This document shows, in pieces, positions 9,252 through 18,263 of a DNA stretch of 64,000 nt. Both the position numbers and the translations under genes were made by a program. The number at the start of each line of letters is the position of its first letter. The first letter of the stretch is position 1. The notes under the pieces were generated by a model, which made no database searches, was not told the DNA's origin, and saw nothing but the letters and a program-made list of their open reading frames with translations. The stretch is from Nostoc sp. MG11 (GTDB lineage: Bacteria > Cyanobacteriota > Cyanobacteriia > Cyanobacteriales > Nostocaceae). Where the stretch lies: positions 42,281 to 106,280 of the forward strand of contig NZ_JACXXN010000020.1 in NCBI RefSeq assembly GCF_014904695.1, in the 5' to 3' direction.

Positions 9252-9412
9252 GTTATGGCGTTGAATTCACGAAAGAAGCTGTTACCAATTTAGAAGTACT
9301 TGCATCAACCATCCAGGAACGCATTCTGCGTAAAGTTCATTGGTTATCTGAGAATTTCGATGATGTAAGTCCCCAAGCTCTCAGCGCTGATCTTAAAATT
9401 ACTAATTTCTAA
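9248..9412 (+). pseudogene. truncated RelE/ParE-type toxin
   Basis: A 54-codon frame starts at the ATG overlapping the antitoxin stop. It reads MSYGVEFTKEAVTNLEVLAS then ERILRKVHWLSENFDDVSPQ and ALSADLKITNF. The first 49 or so residues match the N-terminal half of RelE/ParE toxins. Intact members continue with a core like LFKLRVGDYRVVYS and about 35 more residues bearing the catalytic positions. Here AT-rich DNA and a stop replace them, and no continuation was found in another frame just downstream. The toxin is probably inactive. Confidence 0.75.
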
Positions 9413-9477
9413 TTTTGACACCGCAAGATTTTTTAAGTCGCTACTTCTCAGATAAATAAGTAGAGAGCAATAACAAG

Positions 9478-9500
9478 AGACGCGATAAATCGCGTCTTTT
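9478..9500 (+). terminator. hairpin plus T-run, possible terminator
   Basis: AGACGCGA and TCGCGTCT form an 8-bp stem around loop TAAA, followed by TTT. It lies after the truncated toxin and before the convergent ADP-ribosylglycohydrolase gene. The same core recurs as a palindrome at 32090-32117, so it is also a dispersed repeat. Confidence 0.5.
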
Positions 9501-9614
9501 ATGAGCTAGAATTTTTCTCAAAAAACCTTAACTGAATCGTATTGAGAATGGCGCTAGAAGAGAAAGCCAATCATTGACGGCGACTAGAACACAATTAGTA
9601 GCGTCAGGGGCAAT

Positions 9615-10556
9615 CTAGCTGTAAACAGCCCTTGCAAAACGCTCTGCTAAGTAGATAATGTCCTGTTTACGAGCAATCTGATTGACCCATTGTCGGGGAA
9701 TATTTTCCATCCCGTAGTAAATTCCTGCTAACCCACCAGTCACAGCAGCGGTAGTATCAGCATCTCCACCTAAGTTAACAGCTTTTAACACTGCCTCAGA
9801 GTAGGACGAGCTATTTAACAAACACCACAAGCATGACTCTAGTGTGTCAATCACATAGCCGCCTGAATTAATCTCTTCTACGGGTAGCTTGGCAATCTCA
9901 CCATTCAAGACTCTACCAAAATGCGGCTTCTCTAACAAAAATTCCCGCACAGAATAAATTGTTTGGATGTCTTGTAATGCTTGTAAGTAAGCTGTCTGGG
10001 GGTTAGCCCCTTCTAAGAGTGCTACTGCAATACTAATATAAATGCCACAGGCCATTTGCGATCGCGCGTGGGCATGAGTAATCGCAGAAACATCATGCAC
10101 CTGCGCCAACAATTCGCCTAAAGTTAAGTTTCTGTGACAATAAGCCATCGGCAAAATTCTCATTAAAGAACCATTGCCATTACTATTTTCAACCTTGCCA
10201 CCTGCCTGATGGGGTTGAACTCCCTGTTTCAGGCGCATAATTGCTGTGTGGGTAGTTTGTCCAATATCAAATACGTCGCCACGGGGAGTCCAGTAAGCTT
10301 CCTTGTACCAGCGCCAAAAGGAGTTGGCTATAGCATCCAACGAATACCCTCTACAAAGACATTCTGCTAAGCAAAACGTCAGCGAACTATCATCAGACCA
10401 AGTTCCTGGTGGTTGATTCCACGTGCCATAACCCAACATGGACGTTACTGGAGATTTGACTCGTTCAGCGCGGCTAGTAAACTCCACTGGCACACCCAAC
10501 GCATCACCGACACATAAACCCATCAAACCAGACAACGTTTTTGCAGCGGTTAGCAT
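9615..10556 (-). CDS. ADP-ribosylglycohydrolase family protein
   Basis: A 313-residue protein of the DraG/ADP-ribosylglycohydrolase family. Metal-binding motifs are visible: GLCVGDALGVPVEF near the start, TWSDDSSLTFCLAE about residues 50-65, and the C-terminal NLGGDADTTAAVTGGLAGIYYG. Family enzymes remove ADP-ribose from Arg, Ser or other groups using two Mg ions. No nif genes or ADP-ribosyltransferase are nearby, so a nitrogenase role cannot be claimed. It stands alone, convergent with the toxin remnant. Confidence 0.9.
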   Translation of the reverse strand: MLTAAKTLSGLMGLCVGDALGVPVEFTSRAERVKSPVTSMLGYGTWNQPPGTWSDDSSLTFCLAECLCRGYSLDAIANSFWRWYKEAYWTPRGDVFDIGQTTHTAIMRLKQGVQPHQAGGKVENSNGNGSLMRILPMAYCHRNLTLGELLAQVHDVSAITHAHARSQMACGIYISIAVALLEGANPQTAYLQALQDIQTIYSVREFLLEKPHFGRVLNGEIAKLPVEEINSGGYVIDTLESCLWCLLNSSSYSEAVLKAVNLGGDADTTAAVTGGLAGIYYGMENIPRQWVNQIARKQDIIYLAERFARAVYS

Positions 10557-10950
10557 TATTCAATCTCCATGAGAATTACCAAAACTTAACTTAATAGATT
10601 CCCTCTATGGCTTATTGCAATAGATGCTACAGCCTACTGTTTAATCCTATGTGAAAAGTGTGGTAAAAGAGTGTTAGTTAGACAGTTTATATACCATGTA
10701 ATGACTAACTTTTAGTTCCACCTTTTGTGCCAGTTTAAAAATCGTCTACTTTTGGCTTAATAACACAGTTGACAATAACTTGAAATGTAATTATAACAGC
10801 TTATTTATAAACTTGATGGATAATTTAGCTACAACTACTTTGCATCAAGAGCAACAATCATTTAATGAAAAATAAGAATTATCTGGAACATTATCACCAA
10901 GGTTTCGACCTGAAATATACAAGTAAAAACTATACATTTTGGTCAAGATT
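10557..10950. other. intergenic region, AT-rich
   Basis: A divergent gap of about 390 bases. No open frame or structured RNA was recognised. It should contain the promoters of the glycohydrolase gene and the exported-protein gene. Confidence 0.6.
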
Positions 10951-11490
10951 ATGAAACGCTTGCTCAAGTCTTTCCTGACAATTTCTGCATTGTCTTCATT
11001 AGTAATTGCTCCTATTTTTCTATCAGATAGTGAAGCTTCTGCTCAAACAAAAAATGGTACTGAAGCTAGTTATGTGGGTGCTGGTGTTGCAGCTGGCGTT
11101 ACCAATGGCGGAGAATGGAACAACAATGCTGCCACATTTGGTGGTAATGTCACAGGTCGCGTGAAATTGAGAAATACGCCATTTTCTGCACGCGGCAATG
11201 TTCTCTGGAGTGATAAGACGAGTGCTATCATCCCAGAAGTTTCCTTAGATGTACCCATCGCTAATGGAACTAATGCCTATTTAACTGGTGGTTATTCTTT
11301 TGTAGAGAAAGATGGCTCACCAACTCCCATCGGTAACAGAGATGCTGTAGTCGTAGGTGCTGGTGTTGAATCGGAAGTTGCTAATAACTTTCTCGTCTAC
11401 ACCAATGCCAAAGTAGGACTTAGTGCCTACCAAAATAGTGATGCTTCCGCTGTTAGCATTAATGGTGGTATTGGCTATCGCTTCAAATAA
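10951..11490 (+). CDS. small exported beta-rich protein, possible outer-membrane barrel
   Basis: About 179 residues from ATG 10951 (the longer frame uses a TTG). A clear signal peptide, MKRLLKSFLTISALSSLVIA to SDSEASA, is followed by a Gly/Asn/Thr/Val-rich mature part with alternating polar and hydrophobic residues (SYVGAGVAAGVTNGG, VSLDVPIANGTNAYLTGGYSF, SINGGIGYRFK). Ending in an aromatic strand, Y-R-F-K, resembles outer-membrane beta barrels, though 150 mature residues is small. Exported location is well supported; function is unknown. Confidence 0.75.
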   Translation: MKRLLKSFLTISALSSLVIAPIFLSDSEASAQTKNGTEASYVGAGVAAGVTNGGEWNNNAATFGGNVTGRVKLRNTPFSARGNVLWSDKTSAIIPEVSLDVPIANGTNAYLTGGYSFVEKDGSPTPIGNRDAVVVGAGVESEVANNFLVYTNAKVGLSAYQNSDASAVSINGGIGYRFK

Positions 11491-11497
11491 AAGATTA

Positions 11498-11536
11498 CTG
11501 AGTCCTAAGTCAATCTATACTTTACTTAGGACTCAG
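11498..11536 (+). terminator. 13-bp perfect hairpin after exported-protein gene
   Basis: CTGAGTCCTAAGT pairs perfectly with ACTTAGGACTCAG across a 13-base loop, eight bases after the stop codon. There is no T-run, so it may act as a 3'-stabilising hairpin or be a dispersed Nostoc palindrome and not a true terminator. Confidence 0.5.
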
Positions 11537-11631
11537 CACTCAAAACGCACAACTACAACGATCTGGTTTTGTTAAGTGTTAGTTCACTGACAAAGCCAGC
11601 TTTTAGCGTGGTAAAATTAAAATATTCCCCA

Positions 11632-11658
11632 TTATCCCGGCCGGATTACCGGGGATAA
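11632..11658. repeat. inverted repeat upstream of sulfite reductase
   Basis: TTATCCCGG and CCGGGGATAA form near-complementary arms about 85 bases before the sir start codon. It could be an operator or leader hairpin; nothing else in the sequence decides this. Confidence 0.4.
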
Positions 11659-11742
11659 ACTAGCTGCAAGAATACTCATATTTTATTTTGCAGCTTTGCC
11701 GTTCACTGATGTCTTATTGAGAATACTATAACAACTTTACTA

Positions 11743-13788
11743 ATGATTAAATCTGCTCCCCCCATAGTCAATCGTAAGCCTTCCAAAGTAGAAGGCATCA
11801 AAGAAAAAAGTAACTTTTTGCGTGAACCTGTAGCAACCGAAATACTTCAGGACACAACCCACTTTACCGAAGATGCAGTACAACTTCTGAAGTTCCACGG
11901 TTCTTACCAGCAGGATAACCGTGACAATCGCGCTAAGGGTCAAGAGAAAGATTATCAATTTATGCTGCGGACAAAAAATCCAGGTGGTTTAGTACCACCG
12001 CAGCTGTATCTAGCTTTAGACAAGCTAGCTGATGAATATGGTAATCACACATTGCGAACAACCACCCGTCAAGGGTTTCAAATGCACGGGATTTTAAAGA
12101 AGAATCTCAAAACAGCAATTGCCACCATTGTCAAAAACCTGGGTTCGACTTTAGGAGCTTGTGGCGACATCAATCGCAATGTGATGGCACCACCAGTCCC
12201 ATATAAGAATCGCCCAGAGTACCAATATGCTTGGAAATATGCTCAGAATATTGCTGACTTACTGTCAGGGCAAACGGGCGCTTATTACGAAATCTGGTTA
12301 GATGGGGAAAAGGCAATTAGTGCTGAAGAAGACCCAGAGGTGAAGGCAGCCCGACAGCGTAATGGCAATGGCACAATTATTCATGACACTGAAGAACCGA
12401 TTTATGGCACGCACTACATGCCGCGTAAGTTCAAAATTTGCGTGACAGTGCCAGGAGATAATTCGGTTGATTTATATTCTCAAGACCTCACCTTGGTAGT
12501 AATTACCAATAAGCAGGGAGAATTGGAGGGATTTAATATCTTTGCTGGTGGTGGCTTAGGTAGGACACACAATAAAGAAGAAACATTCGCTAGGTTAGCA
12601 GATGCAATTGGCTATGTGGCGAAAGATGATGTTTATGACGCCGTGAAAGCGATTGTTGCTACCCAGAGAGATTATGGCGATCGCACTGACCGCCGTCACG
12701 CCAGATTAAAATATCTAATTAACGATTGGGGTGTGGATAAATTCCTCGCCAAAGTCGAAGAATACTTTGGTAAACCAGTGGAACCCTTCAAACCACTGCC
12801 AGAGTTTAAATATCAAGACTACCTTGGCTGGGATGAACAAGGCGATGGCAAGTTATTTTTAGGAATTTCCATTGACAATGGCCGGATTAAAGATGAAGGC
12901 TCATTTCAATTGAAAACTGCCCTACGAGAAATTGTCGAGCAATTTAACTTGCCTATTCGCCTAACACCCAACCATAACCTGATTTTTTACGACATCGAAC
13001 CAGAGAATAAGCAAGCCATTCAAGACATTCTCAACCGTCACGGCGTCGTCTCTGAACCTGAAAAAATCGAACCTTTAGTGCGTTATGCAATGGCTTGCCC
13101 GGCTTTGCCCACTTGCGGCTTAGCAATCACCGAATCGGAACGGGCAATACCAGGCATTTTGGAGCGAATTCGCAACCTACTAGATAAATTAGGTTTACAA
13201 AACGAGCATTTTGTGGTAAGGATGACAGGCTGTCCCAACGGTTGCGCTCGTCCCTACTTGGCAGAACTGGGCTTTGTCGGTAGTGCTCCAGAATCTTACC
13301 AATTATGGTTAGGAGGTTCGCCAGATCAAACCAGACTGGCGTTACCTTACATGGAACGCCTGCATCATAACGATTTGGAAACCCAGCTAGAACCCATTTT
13401 TAACTACTTCAAGCAGTCACGGAAATCTGGGGAAAGCTTCGGTGATTTTTGTGATCGCGTTGGTTTTGATGCCATCCGCGAATTTGCTGCCAATTACGAA
13501 TCTCAAACCGTTGCAACAGCAGAGATTACAGACGATGCTGATGGTTTAGTGGAAACAATGGCAGACTCGACTATTGCAGAAATTGCCGAGGATAGTGGGT
13601 ATCAAGAGGTAGCGATCGCTAATACTACTATTGCTACCGGGAAATCGCGGCGGCGCGTCAGCCTGCAAGATGACATTTACATCAAGGTGAAGGAAGCCGC
13701 AACTCGCCAAGGTAAGCCGATGACTCAGCTAGTTAACGAGGCGGTAGAGATTTACTTGAAAAATCTGTCGTCAGAACCTCATCCTTAA
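11743..13788 (+). CDS. sir: ferredoxin-sulfite reductase with C-terminal ribbon-helix-helix-like extension
   Basis: A 681-residue siroheme/[4Fe-4S] enzyme reducing sulfite to sulfide with six electrons from ferredoxin. The two nitrite/sulfite reductase halves are present, with cluster cysteines in [17 protein letters not shown] and [12 protein letters not shown]. Sulfite over nitrite reductase is favoured by length and by the [10 protein letters not shown] sequence. The catalytic part ends near residue 600. A low-complexity linker is followed by a 45-residue tail, [20 protein letters not shown] then [16 protein letters not shown], that reads like a ribbon-helix-helix DNA-binding fold. Plant plastid sulfite reductase also binds nucleoid DNA, so a DNA role is conceivable but inferred. 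Confidence 0.95.
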   Translation: MIKSAPPIVNRKPSKVEGIKEKSNFLREPVATEILQDTTHFTEDAVQLLKFHGSYQQDNRDNRAKGQEKDYQFMLRTKNPGGLVPPQLYLALDKLADEYGNHTLRTTTRQGFQMHGILKKNLKTAIATIVKNLGSTLGACGDINRNVMAPPVPYKNRPEYQYAWKYAQNIADLLSGQTGAYYEIWLDGEKAISAEEDPEVKAARQRNGNGTIIHDTEEPIYGTHYMPRKFKICVTVPGDNSVDLYSQDLTLVVITNKQGELEGFNIFAGGGLGRTHNKEETFARLADAIGYVAKDDVYDAVKAIVATQRDYGDRTDRRHARLKYLINDWGVDKFLAKVEEYFGKPVEPFKPLPEFKYQDYLGWDEQGDGKLFLGISIDNGRIKDEGSFQLKTALREIVEQFNLPIRLTPNHNLIFYDIEPENKQAIQDILNRHGVVSEPEKIEPLVRYAMACPALPTCGLAITESERAIPGILERIRNLLDKLGLQNEHFVVRMTGCPNGCARPYLAELGFVGSAPESYQLWLGGSPDQTRLALPYMERLHHNDLETQLEPIFNYFKQSRKSGESFGDFCDRVGFDAIREFAANYESQTVATAEITDDADGLVETMADSTIAEIAEDSGYQEVAIANTTIATGKSRRRVSLQDDIYIKVKEAATRQGKPMTQLVNEAVEIYLKNLSSEPHP

Positions 13789-13826
13789 TATCCTCGCTGT
13801 CAACAGTGAGCAGGGCAAAAAATCCC

Positions 13827-14555
13827 ATGTCTCAACTGCAACGAATTGCGATCGCTCCTTCCCAATTCCAACAAGGGCAAATTTTACTTACCAAAGAGCA
13901 GCAACATTATCTAGTACGTGTGTTGCGTTTGCGTGAGGGCGATCGCTTTATTGCAATGGATGGTAGGGGGAAATGGTGGTTGGCGCAGCTAGAAAAAGAG
14001 CAGGCACAGGTTTTAGAACCACTTACAGTAGCAACTGAATTACCTGTATCGATTACGCTCATAGTGGCGTTGCCCAAAGGCAATGGATTTGATGAAGTTG
14101 TGCGGTGTTGTACTGAGTTGGGAGTAGCTTGTATTGCTCCTGTGCTGAGCGATCGCACTTTACTTTATCCCAGTCCCCAAAAACTCGAACGCTGGCGACG
14201 CATCGCCGCCGAAGCCGCCGAGCAATCAGAGCGCTCATTTGTGCCGACAATTTTAGAACCTGTTGCTTTTAATACTGGTTTATCATCAATCATGAGTGAT
14301 TTGTCATTGACAAATAGCCAGAAATATATATGTGTAGCTCGTGGCGACTCTCCCCATTTAAAAGATTGCTTGCAGCACAAACAAGAAGGCACGATTATTG
14401 TTGCAACTGGCCCCGAAGGCGGATGGACAGCAAAAGAAATTGAGAGTGCGATCGCGGCTGGATTCCAACCTGTTTCTCTCGGTCGCCGCATTCTCAGAGC
14501 AGTTACAGCGCCAGTAGTAGCTTTATCCTTGATTACCGCAGCTTGTGAAGTATAA
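13827..14555 (+). CDS. rsmE: 16S rRNA (uracil-1498-N3)-methyltransferase
   Basis: About 242 residues from ATG 13827; the frame is open from a GTG at 13806. RsmE is a SPOUT-fold methyltransferase modifying U1498 of 16S rRNA. Family marks are the N-terminal PUA-like part (QLQRIAIAPSQF, EQQHYLVRVLRLREGDRF), the LIVALPKGNGFDEVVRCCTELGV block, the RWRRIAAEAAEQSERSFVP block and the SAM-binding knot (IVATGPEGGWTAKEIE, then LGRRILRAVTAPVVALSLI). It follows sir by under 40 bases, so they may share a transcript. Confidence 0.93.
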   Translation: MSQLQRIAIAPSQFQQGQILLTKEQQHYLVRVLRLREGDRFIAMDGRGKWWLAQLEKEQAQVLEPLTVATELPVSITLIVALPKGNGFDEVVRCCTELGVACIAPVLSDRTLLYPSPQKLERWRRIAAEAAEQSERSFVPTILEPVAFNTGLSSIMSDLSLTNSQKYICVARGDSPHLKDCLQHKQEGTIIVATGPEGGWTAKEIESAIAAGFQPVSLGRRILRAVTAPVVALSLITAACEV

Positions 14556-14623
14556 ATGATTTATACCTCACGCAAAGTCACCTTTGTGCGAGACATCACT
14601 CCAGCGTGCATTTAAAGTAAGTG

Positions 14624-15712
14624 ATGATTGAGCAAGTTGCGATCGCCTTTGAGCGTAAAGACTATCAAACAGCTGCGAAATTACTCAAACAGCTGTTAGC
14701 AGAATCACCAGAAAATCCTTGGGTGCAATTTTACCTTGCAAGACTGCACGAAGTATCCCAAAAGCGCCAAGACGCAGAAAAAATTTATCGCCAACTGCTG
14801 CGAGATACAACCAATACCAAAATAGTCACACAAGCACGTCAAGGTTTGCGGCGACTCCAAGAACTTGAACAGGAAGAAAGACAAAGAGCCATTTCCCAAG
14901 CAATGGCCCAAGCCAGTAACACTGAACTTGGCGTACTAGTTTTAGAACCTTTGAGTAACGAACTGAAAACAGAAGCATCTCGAAAATTTGCCCAAATTAT
15001 GCAGTTAGATCCCTACACTGCAAGGTTAATGCTACCAAGCCGTGGCTGGAGATTGTACCGCAGTGGACAAGTAGGAGAATTAAAATTTTATGGCGAACAA
15101 CTACAGCAGGCTAGCATTCCCTGTTTCTGGACAACCATAGCTCAGATTCAGCAAATTCAAGTTTTTCAAGTCAAATACTTTCTAGAATCTGCCCAACAAG
15201 CTACTGTTGTTTGTTGTAATCAGTTAAATCAACTTGGTTCTTTAACTTTTGACTGGTTAGAAGTTAAAGCACAAGTTATAGGACTATTACCCATATTTGA
15301 GGAAGTTGTAGATCGCGACGTGCGCGGTAAACTGGAACGGAAGACCCAAATCCAAGACTATGCCCAGTTTTGTGATTTACACTTACCTGGCAGACGTTGT
15401 ATTCTGCGACTCTATGACAATGGCTATGACTTCCAGCAAGGTGTAAAAATCATTACCCAAGCTAGCCAAAATACAATTAGGATTAATTGGAATAGTCTAT
15501 TGAGTTGGGTTGAGCAGCAACTACCCCAAGTCAAAATTTGGTCAGATTTCACACCGTTTGCAGACACAGTATTAGAGCAAACAGAAATGCTGGGTCAAAT
15601 CCAATCTCACATTCACCTGCTTCGTAGGGAACAGACTAATTGGGACCCAGCTTTTCATTTATATAGTGGACTGGTATTTGTTAAAGATGTGATGATGAGT
15701 AATGGGTTATGA
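14624..15712 (+). CDS. TPR-containing conserved cyanobacterial protein
   Basis: About 362 residues, from ATG 14624 (a GTG sits one codon earlier). Residues 1-60 form two TPR-like helical pairs (AFERKDYQTAAKLLKQLLAESPENPW, then ARLHEVSQKRQDAEKIYRQLL). A Gln/Glu-rich helix follows, then a globular region with LMLPSRGWRLYRSGQVGELK and a C-terminal FCDLHLPGRRCILRLYDNGYDF block. No signal peptide or membrane helix. The globular part is conserved in cyanobacteria as far as I recall, but has no function I can name. Confidence 0.75.
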   Translation: MIEQVAIAFERKDYQTAAKLLKQLLAESPENPWVQFYLARLHEVSQKRQDAEKIYRQLLRDTTNTKIVTQARQGLRRLQELEQEERQRAISQAMAQASNTELGVLVLEPLSNELKTEASRKFAQIMQLDPYTARLMLPSRGWRLYRSGQVGELKFYGEQLQQASIPCFWTTIAQIQQIQVFQVKYFLESAQQATVVCCNQLNQLGSLTFDWLEVKAQVIGLLPIFEEVVDRDVRGKLERKTQIQDYAQFCDLHLPGRRCILRLYDNGYDFQQGVKIITQASQNTIRINWNSLLSWVEQQLPQVKIWSDFTPFADTVLEQTEMLGQIQSHIHLLRREQTNWDPAFHLYSGLVFVKDVMMSNGL

Positions 15713-15732
15713 CGCCCCAATTACCAAACTTA

Positions 15733-15764
15733 ACTAGGAGTTTTAACCTGATATGCCATTTCTC
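15733..15764. repeat. decayed copy of the 3' end of the downstream-reading gene
   Basis: AGGAGTTTTAACCTGATATG followed by CCATTTCT nearly duplicates bases 15789-15817 at the end of the next gene. It lies just past that gene's stop and would encode EMAYQVKTPS in a shifted frame. A short direct duplication, probably left by end-remodelling of the gene. Confidence 0.7.
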
Positions 15765-15776
15765 GCTGACATTTGA

Positions 15777-16376
15777 TTACTTTTGCTGAGGAGTTTTAAC
15801 CTGACGTGCCATTTCTAAATAAGCACTCATATTTGCCCCTGGACGGCGACGACCGTTAGAGCTAGTAACCGAAGGAGCGAGATATTTGGGCGCAAAAGTG
15901 GTTTCAGTTGGCTGCTCTTTGACTACTTTAGCTGCCGCAGCTTTTGCATTTTTGCCAGGTTGAATCTGAAGACCCTCGGCAGTTTGGACTAACTCAACAT
16001 CGGCTGGTTTTGCCTTTTTAGCTGATTTTGTCTCTTTAACTGCTTTTGCTTTAGTCTTAGCTGCGGCAGTTTTTGTTCCATTCAATGAATCTGATTGGGA
16101 TGGTTCTGGTGTATCTGATACAAATGTTTCCGTTGCTTTCTTAGCACTCGATGCAACTGTTTCCGTTGCTTTCTTAGCATTCGATGCAACTGTTTCCGCT
16201 GCTTTCTTAGCGTTTGATGCTACCTCTTTAGCTGCTTCTTTAGCTGCTTCTAGCGGCTTTGCATCCTTGGTTTCGTCTAATTCTAAGAAATAGCCATTGC
16301 TTTTTTTCTTTCCAGGTAATAGCCCAGTAACGAAACCCAGAATACTGGTGATTAATTTTTTGATAAAACCGATCAT
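15777..16376 (-). CDS. Ala/Lys-rich repeat protein, unknown function
   Basis: A 199-residue protein. An N-terminal amphipathic or membrane-touching helix (MIGFIKKLITSILGFVTGLL) leads to a PGKKK basic patch. Repeats of about 11 residues of the form VASNAKKAAET follow, about four copies, a pattern like LEA or histone-H1-like helices. Then comes a Lys/Ala-rich linker and a conserved-looking tail (APKYLAPSVTSSNGRRRPGANMSAYLEMARQV). The Ala-Lys repeats suggest a coil or disordered segment anchored near the membrane. Function not recognised; stress-related roles would be guesswork. Confidence 0.7.
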   Translation of the reverse strand: MIGFIKKLITSILGFVTGLLPGKKKSNGYFLELDETKDAKPLEAAKEAAKEVASNAKKAAETVASNAKKATETVASSAKKATETFVSDTPEPSQSDSLNGTKTAAAKTKAKAVKETKSAKKAKPADVELVQTAEGLQIQPGKNAKAAAAKVVKEQPTETTFAPKYLAPSVTSSNGRRRPGANMSAYLEMARQVKTPQQK

Positions 16377-16767
16377 TACAATTGCTCCTGCCTCTTAACT
16401 ATCTGGAGTTTGACCGCAATTATTAAGAATTACGGCTAAATGTTACATTTTTTTACGCCACTCTATCCTGGTGACAACCCTTAACTTAAGGTTTGTGCTT
16501 AATTAACATTGTAGTAACACTACAGGGCAAATGTTCTCAACTCTTTCTTGCAACCACTTGCAACCTGTATACACCGAGAACTAATTATGAAATTTTACTG
16601 TAACTAAGAGCAAGATTCTGAAAGTAGACTTAATAAGAATTAACATTTCTTTGTTTGGCAGATACTCAGTTTTGATTAACCAGTGGAAGTAGTGTCATAG
16701 CCTATTGGCGAATAACGATTGTACCCAGTTAAATTTTCTACAGACTCGATTGAGCCGAACTTTATAG
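16377..16767. other. divergent intergenic region
   Basis: About 390 AT-rich bases between the Ala/Lys-rich gene and the lipase-like gene. No small gene or clear RNA was recognised; promoters for both neighbours should be here. Confidence 0.6.
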
Positions 16768-17436
16768 ATGAATACTAAAAATCAACAGCGCAATCCCGTT
16801 GTATTGGCACATGGCATTGATGACACGGGGGCAGTTTTCTATAGAATGGCAGACTATTTAAAACAACAGGGTTGGTCTGTATATACCCTAAACCTAGTGC
16901 CTAATAATGGTGATGTAGGTCTTGATGAGTTAGCAAAGCAGTTAGCCAATTACATTGCTGGCACCTTTGCCCCAGAACAACCACTAGATTTGGTAGGCTT
17001 CAGTATGGGGGGAATTGTCAGCCGTTACTATGTGCAACGACTGGAGGGAATTAAGCGCGTGCAGCGGTTTGTCACTATATCTTCGCCCCATTATGGAACC
17101 GTGACTGCGTATGCTTCCCAGCGTCCTGGATGCGTGCAAATGCGTCCCAACAGCATTTTTCTTAAAGATTTGAATTCTGATGCTGCCATGCTAAAGCAGC
17201 TAAATTTTACTTCTATCTGGACGCCTTATGATTTGATGATTGTACCAGCAAGAAGTTCACAAATGCCCGTGGGAGGAGAAGTAATAGTGCCAGTGGCGAT
17301 GCACCCCTGGATGCTGAGAGACTCTAGAAGCTTAGCAGTAGTAGCAGAAGTACTAACAGAGCCTATTAAGTTCTATCCCCAATTTGAGCATGTTCGTAAC
17401 TCCCAAAAATTGCCTCTGGGTGGCGGTAATACTTGA
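16768..17436 (+). CDS. lipase-like alpha/beta hydrolase
   Basis: A 222-residue protein with the alpha/beta hydrolase fold of small triacylglycerol lipases. VVLAHGIDDTG provides the oxyanion-hole HG, and LVGFSMGGIVSRYYVQRL carries the nucleophile Ser in G-F-S-M-G. A likely Asp (PYDLMIVPARSS) and a His (VPVAMHPWMLRDS) complete a triad. No signal peptide is seen, so it is probably cytosolic. Its last 71 bases overlap the end of the convergent VOC gene. Substrate unknown. Confidence 0.88.
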   Translation: MNTKNQQRNPVVLAHGIDDTGAVFYRMADYLKQQGWSVYTLNLVPNNGDVGLDELAKQLANYIAGTFAPEQPLDLVGFSMGGIVSRYYVQRLEGIKRVQRFVTISSPHYGTVTAYASQRPGCVQMRPNSIFLKDLNSDAAMLKQLNFTSIWTPYDLMIVPARSSQMPVGGEVIVPVAMHPWMLRDSRSLAVVAEVLTEPIKFYPQFEHVRNSQKLPLGGGNT

Positions 17437-17797
17437 ACTCCATCAAGTTATAAAAGGGATCTTCTAAAAAGAAAGTCCGATGTTCCAGAAGAGAACCAAC
17501 AAAGCGATTTTTGGGTTCTTCTCTAAAAATAAGCTGTTGTAGTTGTGCCTTTTCTAGTAAGTCTTCCCAGTCACGTTCTTGGGTAAAAATTAGCCCAAAG
17601 TGTCTAGGATAAATAGTACGTTGAGGTGACAAGGGTTCTTTAGTGACATGGGCTACCAGTTGATGACCGTAGAGATTGAGAATTAGGGCATACTGACTTT
17701 CACGACCAGGAATGCAGCCCAAGCCTTCTACATAATATGCTTTTGTTTGGGCAATATCAGTCACGGGGAAGGCAAGATGAAATAAAGTTTGGTTCAT
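17366..17797 (-). CDS. VOC (glyoxalase/dioxygenase fold) family protein
   Basis: About 143 residues from ATG (the frame extends three codons further to a GTG). It shows the VOC layout: LFHLAFPVTDIAQTKAYYVEGLGC at the start and HRTFFLEDPFYNLMEFKYY near the end, with His and Glu at positions usual for metal binding. Family members include glyoxalase I, ring-cleavage dioxygenases and antibiotic-binding proteins; the sequence does not choose among them. The 3' end overlaps the lipase-like gene by 71 bases. Confidence 0.88.
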   Translation of the reverse strand: MNQTLFHLAFPVTDIAQTKAYYVEGLGCIPGRESQYALILNLYGHQLVAHVTKEPLSPQRTIYPRHFGLIFTQERDWEDLLEKAQLQQLIFREEPKNRFVGSLLEHRTFFLEDPFYNLMEFKYYRHPEAIFGSYEHAQIGDRT

Positions 17798-18263
17798 GGC
17801 TTGCACTGAGGAGACTGGTGGTTGAGACTATTTACAATTTATGTTAACGAGATTCAGTTACGGTCAATGTGAACACAGTTTTAATTGACCTTAGCTTATA
17901 TTCTTATGGCCAAGTTTGGATTTAAACGCTTTGTTTGCGACAAGCTTTTGGCTGTGATCAAAATTTGCACAGTTCCAATTTGCTCTTAGCCTGAGGTAAG
18001 CTGCTATCGACGTTCGTCGGTAGGAAGCTGAACCTTGAACTTTCTTATGCGTCTACTCTTGTGCAGCCATAGTAATTTATGTTTGCATGGACAAGAGTGT
18101 AAATATTCAGGCGGTGCAATTACAAGATATTACCTGTATTTTGACACTAAGCTTTTAGAGCGATCGCTATTCAGTAAATAATATAAACATATTACATAGC
18201 TCGGGGGAGCTAAAGGTCAAACAGTTAAGCTTTAAATGTAAAACTACTCGTGATTGATTAGTG
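17798..18263. other. gene-free stretch between VOC and DUF92 genes
   Basis: About 460 bases with no supported protein gene. The centre holds the hairpin-forming segment described separately; the right part is AT-rich and should hold the promoter of the DUF92 gene. Confidence 0.55.
17950..18068 (+). ncRNA. candidate structured RNA, identity unknown
   Basis: A compound hairpin lies in a gene-free stretch. TGAGGT (17992-17997) pairs with ACCTTG (18032-18037), AGCT with AGCT, and CTATCGAC (18004-18011) with GTCGGTAG (18016-18023) around loop GTTC. Outer segments GGCTG and CAGCC could close a longer rod. The long, bulged rod recalls 6S RNA, but I cannot confirm this by sequence. The strand is arbitrary because the structure is nearly symmetric. 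Confidence 0.3.
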
